From Fundidesulfovibrio soli (lineage in GTDB: Bacteria > Desulfobacterota > Desulfovibrionia > Desulfovibrionales > Desulfovibrionaceae): a stretch of 51,193 nucleotides of DNA. Under the pieces are notes generated by a model that saw only the letters and a list, made by a program, of their open reading frames with translations, searched no databases and was not told the DNA's origin. Where the stretch lies: positions 21,010 to 72,202 of the forward strand of contig NZ_JAKZKW010000020.1 in NCBI RefSeq assembly GCF_022808695.1, written 5' to 3'. The position numbers and the translations under genes are program-made. Position 1 is the first letter of the stretch. Each line of letters opens with the position of its first letter. Below, one piece after another: positions 43,103 to 50,636 of the stretch.

Positions 43103-45096
43103 GCGGTTCGCTCCGATTTGAGTGGTTTGATGACCAGCAGGGTCACGTCGTCGGCGGAGGGCACGTCGCCCTGGAAGGCGCGCAGCTCCTCCAGCACGGC
43201 CTCCATGATCGCGGCCGCAGGGAGGGAGGCGTTGGCGCGCATGACCTCGCGCACGCGCTGCTTGCCGAACATGGTTCCGTCAGGCCCGCGCGCCTCCCAG
43301 ATGCCGTCGGAGCCGATGAGCAGCACGTCGCCCGGGTCGGGCCAGGCCTGCTCGGATTGGGTGAAGGTGAGCTTCTCCAGTACGCCCAGGGGTACGCCCT
43401 GACCGTGCAGTTCGTCGAAGACGTCCTCCCCGGCCCTGTAGAGGATGGCCGGGTCGTGCCCCGCGCGTACCCAGACCATGCGCCGGGAGCGCGCGTCGAG
43501 CTCGATGTAGAACATGGTCATGAACCGGCCGCTGCCGTAGGTGTCCTGGGCGAGCAGGGCGGAGACGTCCGTGACGGTCTGGGCCGCGTTGCCCGGCTGG
43601 CGGACCCGCATGCGCACCAGAGCCCGCGCCGTGGCCATGAGCAGGGCCGCGTCCAGGCCGTGGCCGGAGACGTCGCCCACCAAAGCCGCGGTGAGTCCGG
43701 GCATCCCGTGCGCCCGGGGGATGACGTCGTAGGAGTCTCCGCCGGTGTCCTCGCAGGGGATGGAGCGGGCGGCCATGTCCAGCCCGGCCACGCGGGGCAG
43801 GGTGCCGGGCAGCAGCAGGCGCTGCACCTCCCTGGCCAGGGCCATGGATTGCTTGAGCCGGGTGTGTTCCTCCAGGTGGGGGATCATCTTGTTGAAACTC
43901 TCGCCCAGGGCGGTGATCTCCCCGCCGCCTCCGGGCTCAACGCGCACGCTGAAGTCGCCGTGGGCGACCTTCTCCCAGGCCTTGGCCAGGGCCATGATGG
44001 GCCGGGTGAATACCCGGGCCGCGAACCAGGACGCGGCCACCACGGCCAGCAGGGCGGCCAGCAGGATGAACAGGGTCAGGTGCAGCTGCTCGCTGAAGCT
44101 GGTCTGGATGAACTCCGAGGCGCGCTTCGCCTCGGCGGCGGCGTCGCTCTTGGGCGCCACGAGCACCAGGGCCGTATTCTTGACCCCGGTGGGAGCGTAG
44201 GCCCAGAGGTAGTCCTTGCCGTCGATCTCGGCCTGGCGCACGCCGCTCTCCCCGCGCTTGAGGTCGGTCCTGATCAGGGACATGTCGATGGGGTCGTCCG
44301 GCGTGAGCCAGCGCGGGGCGGAGAGCCCGAGCATCCCCTGGCCGTGGCCCATGCCGTGCATCATGCCCTGGCCGGCCGGCCGGCCGGGCTCCTCGGGGGC
44401 GGGGTCGGACTCGCCGATGACGGAGAATCCCTTGCCCGACGTGTCAGGAGGGTCATAATCCACCAGGAAGGTCTTGGAGCGCTCCGAGATGGAGCGTACG
44501 TGCTCCCGGCTGAACCCGCCGATGGAGAAGGGCGCCGTGAGCGCCGTGACGCCCACCACGCGGCCCGAGGCGTCCCTGATGGCCGTGGAGAGGGTGATGC
44601 CCACGCGCCGCGTGCCCGGGTCGATGACGGGGGCGGTCCAGATGATGCCTTGCCCGGTCAGGGCCTGGCGGTACCAGACCGTCTGGCGGCCGTCGAAGGA
44701 GTGGGGCATGCGCGCGCTCTCGCTGGAGACCACTATCCGGCCGTCCTCCAGCACGGTGATCTGGCCGCGCAGCGGGGTGTCCCCCGGAGGGGTGAAATTG
44801 CGGTAGGCCTCGGCCAGGTCCGAGTTGCGGTTGGCCGCCAGGGCGTCCTCCACGGCCCTGGCCTGGAGGCGCAGGGTCTGCTGCAGAAGTTGGCCCTCCT
44901 TCTGCCAGAGATGGGCGTGGTCCTGCACGAGCAGCAGCATCTGCTCCTTGGCTTTGGCCACCAGCAGGCCCGCGGCGTTGGTGGTCAGCTGGTCGGCCAA
45001 GGTCTGCATTGCCACCCGCCCGTTGAGGCGAAGGAGCAGCATGGGCACCACGGTCAGCGCCAGCAGCAGCAGGAAAAGCCTGACCCGCACGCTCAT
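43099..45096 (-). CDS. Membrane PP2C/SpoIIE-type serine phosphatase with cache sensor and HAMP
   Basis: A 665-residue protein. One transmembrane helix (about 5-23) is followed by a large periplasmic dCache-like domain (about 25-340), a second helix (about 348-370), HAMP (about 371-425) and a SpoIIE/RsbU-type PP2C domain (about 440-660; CEDTGGDSYDVI, LVGDVSGHGLDAALLMA, GSDGIWEARGPDG, ADDVTLLVIK), with the metal-binding acidic residues intact. The sensor contains a Met/His/Gly-rich insertion (GQGMMHGMGHGQGML). Both ends overlap neighbours as ATGA. Confidence 0.93.
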   Translation of the reverse strand: MSVRVRLFLLLLALTVVPMLLLRLNGRVAMQTLADQLTTNAAGLLVAKAKEQMLLLVQDHAHLWQKEGQLLQQTLRLQARAVEDALAANRNSDLAEAYRNFTPPGDTPLRGQITVLEDGRIVVSSESARMPHSFDGRQTVWYRQALTGQGIIWTAPVIDPGTRRVGITLSTAIRDASGRVVGVTALTAPFSIGGFSREHVRSISERSKTFLVDYDPPDTSGKGFSVIGESDPAPEEPGRPAGQGMMHGMGHGQGMLGLSAPRWLTPDDPIDMSLIRTDLKRGESGVRQAEIDGKDYLWAYAPTGVKNTALVLVAPKSDAAAEAKRASEFIQTSFSEQLHLTLFILLAALLAVVAASWFAARVFTRPIMALAKAWEKVAHGDFSVRVEPGGGGEITALGESFNKMIPHLEEHTRLKQSMALAREVQRLLLPGTLPRVAGLDMAARSIPCEDTGGDSYDVIPRAHGMPGLTAALVGDVSGHGLDAALLMATARALVRMRVRQPGNAAQTVTDVSALLAQDTYGSGRFMTMFYIELDARSRRMVWVRAGHDPAILYRAGEDVFDELHGQGVPLGVLEKLTFTQSEQAWPDPGDVLLIGSDGIWEARGPDGTMFGKQRVREVMRANASLPAAAIMEAVLEELRAFQGDVPSADDVTLLVIKPLKSERTA

Positions 45097-47282
45097 GTTT
45101 CAAGCTCCAGGTAATCGGAGAGGATGACCTTGAGGCCGAAGCCGGGGAAGTTCACCCGGCACTTGCCGCCGTCCAGGCGGGCCACGATCTTGCCCCGGCC
45201 GAAGATTTTGTGGCGGCAGAAGCCCAGGGGGCCGTCCGAGGAGGAGGCGAAGGGCGACGGCCCGGATGCCCCGCCCGGGTTGGCCATGGGAGCCTGCGCC
45301 GGGGCCAGCGTGGGCGCGGGATGCCCGGACGGGCGGTGGCTCATGGGGGCCAGGGATTCGACCCTGGCCGAGGCGTCGGCCAGCCCGCCGGAGAAGGTCT
45401 CGCGTTTCTCGCTGTACAGCTCGCGCGGCAGCTCCCGGATGAACAGGCTGGGCATGGCCGGCTGGGAGCCGCCCCCGCCCCGGTTGAACACGGTGCCGGG
45501 CACGAACAGGCTCAGCTCGTCCTTGGCGCGGGTGCAGGCCACGTAGAGCAGGCGGCGCTCCTCCTCCAGGTCCTCCGGGCGGGCCAGGGCGTGGCGGGAG
45601 GGGAAGCGGTCGTCCACCAGGTCGATGAGGATCACGGCGGGCCACTCCAGGCCCTTGGCCGAGTGCACGGTGGAGAGCACCACGGCGTCTTCCCGCACGC
45701 CCTTGCGCTCCTCCTCGGGGTTCTCCAGGGCCAGGTCGGCCAGGAAGGGCTCCAGGTGGGCGTAGTTCCGGGCGATCTGGCCCAGCTGCTCCAGGCCGTG
45801 CAGGCGGCGCGGGTAGTCCTCGGGGTGCAGGTGCATGAGCGTGGGCGTGTAGAAGGCCACGGCGCGCTCCAGCATGGCCTCGGGGCCGCCGGGCTCGGCG
45901 CGCAGGTCCTCCAGGAAGGCGAACAGGGCGTGCAGGCCGGGGTTTTTCTTGCGGTGGCTCTCGATCACGCCGCCCTCGCCGTCGCGCACGGCGGCGGCCA
46001 GCTTGAGGGCCGTCTTCTCGCCCACCTTGTCCACCAGGGTCAGTACGCGCTTCCAGGCCACCACGTCGCGGGGGTTGTGGGTCACGCGCAGGAAGGCCAC
46101 CGCGTCCTTGACGTGGGCCGCCTCGGAGAAGCGCAGCCCGCCGAATTTCTGGAAGGCGATGCCCTCCTTGTTCAACCCGATTTCCAGCGAGTAGGACTGG
46201 TACCCCGCGCGGAAGAGCACCGCGATCTCGCAGGGCATGTAGCGGCGTTTCAGCTCACGGATCTTCTCCACCACCAGGCGGGCCTGGGTCTGGTCGGAGT
46301 AGGCCTTGATGAGTTCGGGGCGCGGCCCGTCCAGGCGTTCGGAGAAGAGGTTCTTGTCGAAGCGGTCCTTGGCCTGGCGCAGCACGGCGTTGGTCAGGTC
46401 CAGGATGGGCTGGGTGGAGCGGTAGTTCTGCTCCAGGCGGATCAGCTTCGTGCCCTCGTAGATGCGCGGGAAGCTCAGGATGTTCTCCACGTTGGCGCCC
46501 CGGAAGGCGTAGATGGACTGGGCGTCGTCGCCCACGGCCATCACGTTGCCCGCGTCGCCCGCCAGCAGGCGCACCAGCCGGGCCTGCACCAGGTTGGTGT
46601 CCTGGTATTCGTCCACCATGATGTAGCGGTGGCGGCGGCGCATGGCCTCGAGCATCTCCGGGTTCTCCAGGAGCACCCGCTCCAGGGTGAAGAGCATGTC
46701 GTCGTAGTCCAGCAGGCCGTGGCTCTGCTTGTACTCCTGGTAGACGTCGCCCACCTCCTCCAGCGTGGCGGCGTGGGGCAGGAGCTGGTAGGCCTCGCGG
46801 GAGAGCACGTCGTGGACGGTCAGCTCCTTGTTGCGGGCCTTGCTCAGAAGCTCCAGCACGAAGCCCTTCTTGGGGAAGCTCTTGTCGCCCTTGCCCGCGC
46901 CCAGCTGGCCCAGCACCTGGCCCATGACGTCCTCGGCGTCGGAGCGGTCCATGACGCTCACCCCGCCCGCGCCCGCCAGCTGCGGGTAGCGCCTGAGCGT
47001 GGAGAAGCAGAAGGAGTGGAAGGTGCCGCCCTGCACCCCGCCCAGGGCCATGCCCAGGAGGCGCTCGGCGCGGTGCAGCATCTCCGTGGCCGCCTTGCGC
47101 GTGAAGGTGAGCAGCAGGATGGAGGAGGGCTCCACGCCGAGCTCCACCAGGCGGGCCAGGCGGTGCACCAGGGTGCGCGTCTTGCCCGAGCCCGCACCGG
47201 CGATGACAAGCACAGGGCCTTCGGTGGCCAGCACCGCTTCGAGCTGGGCCGGGTTCAGTTGGCTGGCGAAGTCTATGGCCAC
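45093..47282 (-). CDS. UvrD/PcrA-type SF1 DNA helicase
   Basis: A 729-residue helicase with all SF1A motifs: AGAGSGKTRTLVHR, LLLTFTRKAATEM, VDEYQDTN, DDAQSIYAFRGA, LEQNYRST, VSTVHSAKGLEW and CTRAKDEL. The C-terminus (HKIFGRGKIVARLDGGKCRVNFPG region) is the Tudor-like fold that binds RNA polymerase in PcrA. The GTG at 47282 overlaps the upstream gene by 10 bases and starts VAIDFASQLNPAQLEAV as in homologues; a longer frame is antisense noise. It is unusual to find it fused into an operon with a signalling phosphatase. Confidence 0.93.
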   Translation of the reverse strand: MAIDFASQLNPAQLEAVLATEGPVLVIAGAGSGKTRTLVHRLARLVELGVEPSSILLLTFTRKAATEMLHRAERLLGMALGGVQGGTFHSFCFSTLRRYPQLAGAGGVSVMDRSDAEDVMGQVLGQLGAGKGDKSFPKKGFVLELLSKARNKELTVHDVLSREAYQLLPHAATLEEVGDVYQEYKQSHGLLDYDDMLFTLERVLLENPEMLEAMRRRHRYIMVDEYQDTNLVQARLVRLLAGDAGNVMAVGDDAQSIYAFRGANVENILSFPRIYEGTKLIRLEQNYRSTQPILDLTNAVLRQAKDRFDKNLFSERLDGPRPELIKAYSDQTQARLVVEKIRELKRRYMPCEIAVLFRAGYQSYSLEIGLNKEGIAFQKFGGLRFSEAAHVKDAVAFLRVTHNPRDVVAWKRVLTLVDKVGEKTALKLAAAVRDGEGGVIESHRKKNPGLHALFAFLEDLRAEPGGPEAMLERAVAFYTPTLMHLHPEDYPRRLHGLEQLGQIARNYAHLEPFLADLALENPEEERKGVREDAVVLSTVHSAKGLEWPAVILIDLVDDRFPSRHALARPEDLEEERRLLYVACTRAKDELSLFVPGTVFNRGGGGSQPAMPSLFIRELPRELYSEKRETFSGGLADASARVESLAPMSHRPSGHPAPTLAPAQAPMANPGGASGPSPFASSSDGPLGFCRHKIFGRGKIVARLDGGKCRVNFPGFGLKVILSDYLELET

Positions 47283-48589
47283 CGGCGGGCCTCTGGGGTC
47301 AGGCCGAAGTGGGCGAACAGCTCGCGCCCGGCGTCGCTGACGGTCTCGGGCGCGGAGCCCGCCGAATCGTAGAAGAAGGCGTCGCCCGGGGTGTGGCAGC
47401 CGAAGCGGCCGTAGAGCCCGGTGAGCTCGGTGCGGTTGAACTTGCCCGTGAGCGAGATGCCGGGAACGGGCTCGCAGATCAGGTCCGGCGCGCGGGAGAC
47501 GAAGGGGCCGGAGTAGATCTCGTGGGCCTCGTGCACGGCGGCCAGGGCGGGCTTGCCGTCCACGCGCAGCTCCATGAGCGCGGCCTTGAGCTCCCCGCGC
47601 AGTTTGTCCGCGATGTACTGGTGGAACACGCCGCGCGCGAAGCGTTCCTTGACGTTGATGTAGATGCGGCCCGGGTCCAGGGCGAAGGCGGCGGACTCGT
47701 GGGGCGCGATGGCCTGGCTGTCGAATTCGCTTGCGCCCAGCCCCTTGAGCTTGAGCAGGCCCTGCTGCATGAGCCAGACGTTGAGGTCCAGCTCGGTGGA
47801 ACATTCGGTGAAGCCGTGGTCCGCCAGCACGACCAGGCGCTTGGGCTCGGGCAGGGCGTTGTAGAGCTCCAGCACGAAGCCGATGAGTTCGTCCCACTCG
47901 GCGAGCAGCTCCATGAAGGCCCCGTGCAGGGCGTGCTCCGGGTTGGCCACGGCCGGATAGAAAAAGTGGAAGATGCGGTCCGTCTCGGTGAGCACCAGCA
48001 TGAAGGCGTCCCAGGCCAGGTCGGGCCAGAACAGGTCCAGGGCCTTGCGCCGGGAGCGCAGCGTGGACCGCAGCTGGGCCAGCAGATAGTCCGGGTCGGA
48101 GACGCCGCGCGTGGTGTCGGCCTCCAGCACGTAGCCCTCGCCCTCCAGGATGGAGGCCAGGAAGGGCGGATGCACCGCGCGGGCCAGGTCGTGCGCCACG
48201 AAGCCCGCCACCAGCATGCCGGGCATGGGCCGGGCCGGGTAGGCCCCGGGCAGGTTGATCACCTTGGATGTGCGGTGCTGCGCGCCCAGGCGCTCGAAGA
48301 GCGTGGGGGCCTGGATGGCGGAGGAGTCCGTGAGCGAGAGCGTGTACGTGGCCGGATCGATGCGGCTGAAGCCGAACACGCCGTGCCCGCCCGGGTTCAA
48401 CCCCGTGACCACCGAGGCCCAGTTGACCGGGGACAGCTCGGGAAGCTCTGCCCGTATTGGGTGGGCATTGGGCGAGAGCGCAAGCGTCGCCAGATTGGGG
48501 AGCTTGCCGCCGGAACACAGCGAGCGCGCCAGGGAAAGAGGCAGGCCGTCCAGGCCCAACACCACCAGCCGGTTGCGTGAGTGTGACAT
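47273..48589 (-). CDS. AlkP-superfamily phosphodiesterase/hydrolase
   Basis: A 438-residue enzyme of the type I phosphodiesterase/nucleotide pyrophosphatase group. The metal-binding start is VVLGLDGLPL; the nucleophile region is SPVNWASVVTGLNPGGHG; LTETDRIFHFFYP and VLADHGFTE carry further ligands. There is no signal peptide, so it is cytosolic. I chose the ATG at 48589 (MSHSRNRLVVLG); another in-frame ATG lies 12 bases upstream. It heads the minus-strand operon leading into the helicase. Natural substrate unknown. Confidence 0.85.
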   Translation of the reverse strand: MSHSRNRLVVLGLDGLPLSLARSLCSGGKLPNLATLALSPNAHPIRAELPELSPVNWASVVTGLNPGGHGVFGFSRIDPATYTLSLTDSSAIQAPTLFERLGAQHRTSKVINLPGAYPARPMPGMLVAGFVAHDLARAVHPPFLASILEGEGYVLEADTTRGVSDPDYLLAQLRSTLRSRRKALDLFWPDLAWDAFMLVLTETDRIFHFFYPAVANPEHALHGAFMELLAEWDELIGFVLELYNALPEPKRLVVLADHGFTECSTELDLNVWLMQQGLLKLKGLGASEFDSQAIAPHESAAFALDPGRIYINVKERFARGVFHQYIADKLRGELKAALMELRVDGKPALAAVHEAHEIYSGPFVSRAPDLICEPVPGISLTGKFNRTELTGLYGRFGCHTPGDAFFYDSAGSAPETVSDAGRELFAHFGLTPEARRWP

Positions 48590-48634
48590 GGGCGAACCCA
48601 TATCAGCAGGAGCCCCCGGGGCCAAGACCCGTGA

Positions 48635-48663
48635 TTGACGGCACGGTTACGGGCGGCTAGAAA
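48635..48663 (+). promoter_or_regulatory. Promoter of tRNA-Leu
   Basis: TTGACG (48635-48640), a 17-base spacer and TAGAAA (48658-48663) precede the tRNA by 16 bases. Confidence 0.7.
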
Positions 48664-48679
48664 CAGCTTCCCTCACGAT

Positions 48680-48766
48680 GCCCGAGTGGTGGAATTGGTA
48701 GACACAAGGGACTTAAAATCCCTCGGAGGCAACTCCTTGTCGGTTCGAGCCCGACCTCGGGTACCA
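48680..48766 (+). tRNA. tRNA-Leu (anticodon UAA)
   Basis: An 87-base class II tRNA. The acceptor stem GCCCGAG pairs with CTCGGGT, the anticodon loop is CTTAAAA (UAA anticodon) in a GGGA/TCCC stem, and a long variable arm and GGTTCGAGCC T-arm follow. CCA is encoded (48764-48766). tRNA-Leu genes are common integration sites, and the region beyond its 3' end is full of mobile-element remains. Confidence 0.97.
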
Positions 48767-48964
48767 AATTATATCAGCATATTATGATGGCTTTGCATTG
48801 ACTCAACGGCCTGTAATTGGCCGAGGGTGTCGTTTTTGTCCCCCATCTGTCCCCCGGTTTCGGAGTATGTGGGGTGAGGTCGGATGAAAGTTGAAGTGTT
48901 CTCACACTCCTCGGACAGGAGTGTAAGATGGAGCCGAGGAAGACGGAAGGATCAGTTCCAAGGG
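48767..48964. other. Region after tRNA-Leu; candidate attachment-site flank
   Basis: AT-richer than the chromosome to the left, with no gene. It holds CGGCC-TGTAATT-GGCCG (48807-48823) and two tandem TGTCCCCC blocks at about 48837-48855, a pattern that could be an integrase arm site or IS end. No tyrosine integrase gene is present in the window. Confidence 0.4.
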
Positions 48965-49084
48965 CATGGGGAATCGTCACTTGGCTAAGTTCGAGGCGAA
49001 GGTGGCAAAGGAGCCTTGAAGGGTGAAGAAACGCTGGTCCAGTTGGCCGTGGGCTTTGATGTTCACCCGTCAGTCCTCCCACTC
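48965..49084 (+). pseudogene. IS3-family OrfA fragment, frameshifted
   Basis: Two consecutive frames together give the conserved N-terminus of an IS3-type OrfA: AKFEAKVAKE, then after a frameshift near 49010, LKGEETLVQLAVGFDVHP. The rest of OrfA and all of its OrfB are missing. It meets the opposite-strand IS fragment at about 49085. Confidence 0.65.
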
Positions 49085-49290
49085 CAGCAATGCCTGGCTG
49101 CGACGAAATCCGTGCTGGCAGTATTCGCCGGCAATGTGGATTATAACCAACCACAACAGCTCTTCATCTCTCACTGTGCGGTGACGGAATCGCTGCGTCG
49201 TACGCGGTTGCTCCAACAGCCGGTACTTTGCGCTCCGACACGTTGAGAGCTAAACGTACGTGAGCCACGCATTGCCGACGTCTTGAACAG
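49060..49290 (-). pseudogene. IS3-family OrfB N-terminal fragment, degenerate
   Basis: Read on the minus strand with frameshifts, it gives VSERKYRLLEQPRTTQRF, VRDEELLWLVI and GEYCQHGFRRSQALL. These match the start of IS407/ISSod-type OrfB (SERR..R..GQPRSTQRY ... YGYRRI). The catalytic DDE domain is absent. It directly follows the OrfA at 49292-49570 in transcription order. Confidence 0.65.
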
Positions 49291-49291
49291 C

Positions 49292-49570
49292 CTAGAAGGT
49301 TCCCCTTGCCGCATCCTGGAGAATCAGCTTGCCCAGATTCAGATCCGCTGCGGCCTTCTTCAGTCGCGAATTCTCCCGCTCCAACGCCTCGAGCTTTTTT
49401 GCCTAGTCGACCTTCAGTCCGCTATACCCGTTACAGCAGCGGTAGAACGTCTGATCGTAGCCTCCAATAGTCCGGCATGCCTCGGGCACTGTCTTGCCTT
49501 TAGCCAAGAACATTTCGGCTTCGCGCTGCTTTGCGACGATCTGCTCAGACGCCTGTACCTTCCTGCTCAT
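49292..49570 (-). pseudogene. IS3-family OrfA with in-frame TAG
   Basis: A nearly full-length OrfA of the IS407 type: start MSRKVQASEQIVAKQREAEM, GKTVPEACRTIGGYDQTFYR, GLKVD, then a TAG (49403-49405) where relatives have Gln, and on through AKKLEALERENSRLKKAAADL to a normal end. GAGGACAAGG precedes the ATG. The HTH and leucine-zipper parts are readable, but the element is dead without OrfB. Confidence 0.82.
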
Positions 49571-49748
49571 ACCTTGTCCTCCCTGGCTCAGGGACTAATA
49601 CAATCCCTGGCACAAGTTCAGGGGGTAGGTCAAAGGCACCAACTCTTCACGCCGTCATTTGACTTATTCTCATCGTTGCGGCTTATATTGGGCTATCATA
49701 ACGCGGCTGACTTGAGAAGACGACGCCGTAACGAGGGGGAATAGAGCC
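49571..49748. other. Spacer between IS remnant and HTH gene
   Basis: Promoter-like AT-rich sequence with no gene seen; GAGGGGGAA before 49749 is the likely ribosome site of the next gene. Confidence 0.4.
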
Positions 49749-50024
49749 ATGGATCACACTGAAGTCGTGAATGAGATTGTCGCGGACTTGCCCGCATACG
49801 TCAGGAGGAGTGAGATCAGGAGGCTTACGGGTGGCCTGTTCTCGGGACGGACTCTTGCGAATGAAGACTGCTTGGGCACAGGACCGAGAGGGCGCGTTCT
49901 GATTGGTCGGGCCATCTGTTACCCGAGGGAAGAATTCGCCCATTGGCTGCGTGGGAAGGTCCGCCCGCCGCACCGGAACCATACCACTAGGCTCCGATTG
50001 GCTACTGCCGAGAATCCCAAGTAG
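49749..50024 (+). CDS. Small HTH (AlpA/excisionase-like) protein of a mobile element
   Basis: A 91-residue basic protein. YVRRSEIRRLTGGLFSGRTLANEDCLGTGP followed by GRAICYPREEFAHWL is the winged-helix pattern of AlpA/Xis-type proteins found on plasmids and integrative elements, where the C-terminal tail binds or positions DNA. A G-rich ribosome site precedes the ATG. It lies next to a rep-like fragment and iterons, consistent with a plasmid- or ICE-derived module. Confidence 0.65.
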   Translation: MDHTEVVNEIVADLPAYVRRSEIRRLTGGLFSGRTLANEDCLGTGPRGRVLIGRAICYPREEFAHWLRGKVRPPHRNHTTRLRLATAENPK

Positions 50025-50041
50025 AGTGCTGATTATTCGTG

Positions 50042-50064
50042 TGGGGAAGTCGAAGCTTCCCCAC
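50042..50064. terminator. Hairpin after the HTH gene
   Basis: GTGGGGAAG-TCGAAG-CTTCCCCAC (9-base perfect arms) 17 bases beyond the HTH gene stop; no T-run, so it may instead be a regulatory structure. Confidence 0.4.
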
Positions 50065-50073
50065 GCGAACAAC

Positions 50074-50090
50074 CTGCAATCGGATTGCAG
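50074..50090. promoter_or_regulatory. Palindrome CTGCAATC-G-GATTGCAG, possible operator
   Basis: A perfect 8-base-arm palindrome followed by ATTT. A related site GCAATCGATTGC followed by AGATC occurs at 50734-50745, so the pair brackets the rep-like frame and the iterons. Confidence 0.5.
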
Positions 50091-50154
50091 ATTTGCACAC
50101 TCTGAAAACCCAAGCCCATGCGCGAATGCCATCAAGGGAAGCATCGCCAAGTCC

Positions 50155-50388
50155 ATGTATTGGTTCATCGTCTCCCATCGTGACAAAAAGTGGACTGGTC
50201 ACTACGCGATCCTGGCAGATTCCCTGAACGTCGACAGGGAGCAGCCCCATTTCACCATCCGCAAGTATCTGAAGGAGGCCATCAAGGAGCTCCAGGAGCT
50301 CGGGATGCTGGCCCAGAGCAGCAAGTTCATCTCCAAGGACATCGTGAATCTGCAGATGACTGACGAGCTGCAGGCACGAGAGGTTTGA
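50155..50388 (+). pseudogene. Replication-initiator-like C-terminal fragment
   Basis: A 77-residue frame (MYWFIVSHRDKKWTGHYAIL, then REQPHFTIRKYLKEAIKELQELGMLAQ). It resembles the C-terminal winged helix of plasmid replication initiators, in which a Tyr-Trp helix precedes a beta-hairpin and a YLKxALxEL helix. The frame stays open upstream to a GTG at 50026, but that part crosses a hairpin and a palindrome and is probably not coding. Its TGA stop lies inside the first iteron. It is too short for a functional Rep, so I treat it as a truncated gene; another HTH protein is possible. Confidence 0.45.
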
Positions 50389-50636
50389 ATCATGGCACGA
50401 GAGGTTTGAATCATGCTCGGAGAGGTTTGAGTCATGTTTTGATCCAGGTGAGGGCATGGTGGAAGACGAGAAGGGCCATAGAGGTGAGGCATTCAGGCGA
50501 GAAATGAGGCTGAGAGGTTTGAATCATGCGGGAGAGGCTTGAATCATGGCCATGAGAGATTTGGACCATGGACACGCGAGGTTTGAATCATGAAGGCGAG
50601 AGGTATGAGTCATGACCTGGTGAGGAATGAGTCATG
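50378..50636. repeat. Array of nine 17-bp iterons
   Basis: The consensus is GAGAGGTTTGAATCATG. Copies start at 50378, 50399, 50420, then 50512, 50532, 50554, 50576, 50598 and 50620. Steps are 21, 21, (92), 20, 22, 22, 22, 22, that is about two helical turns. Copies 1, 2 and 4 are identical, and the last two are the most diverged. All are in the same orientation. Position right after a rep-like frame suggests a plasmid-type replication origin or Rep-binding control site. Confidence 0.85.

Noticed and set aside
45210-47372. A 720-residue plus-strand frame opposite the helicase
   Set aside because: Antisense shadow; the minus strand carries all SF1A helicase motifs.
48807-48823. Terminator for tRNA-Leu
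   Set aside because: The stem has only five pairs and the T-run begins about ten bases later, so support is too weak.
50002-50457. Minus-strand frame reading HDSNLS units through the iterons
   Set aside because: The peptide repeat results from 21-bp spacing of identical DNA repeats; the rest has no protein character and the later 20- and 22-bp steps break the frame.
50378-50636. Direct repeats as a CRISPR array
   Set aside because: The 17-bp units lie only 3-5 bases apart within each cluster, so there are no spacers of CRISPR length, and no cas gene is present. The pattern fits iterons.
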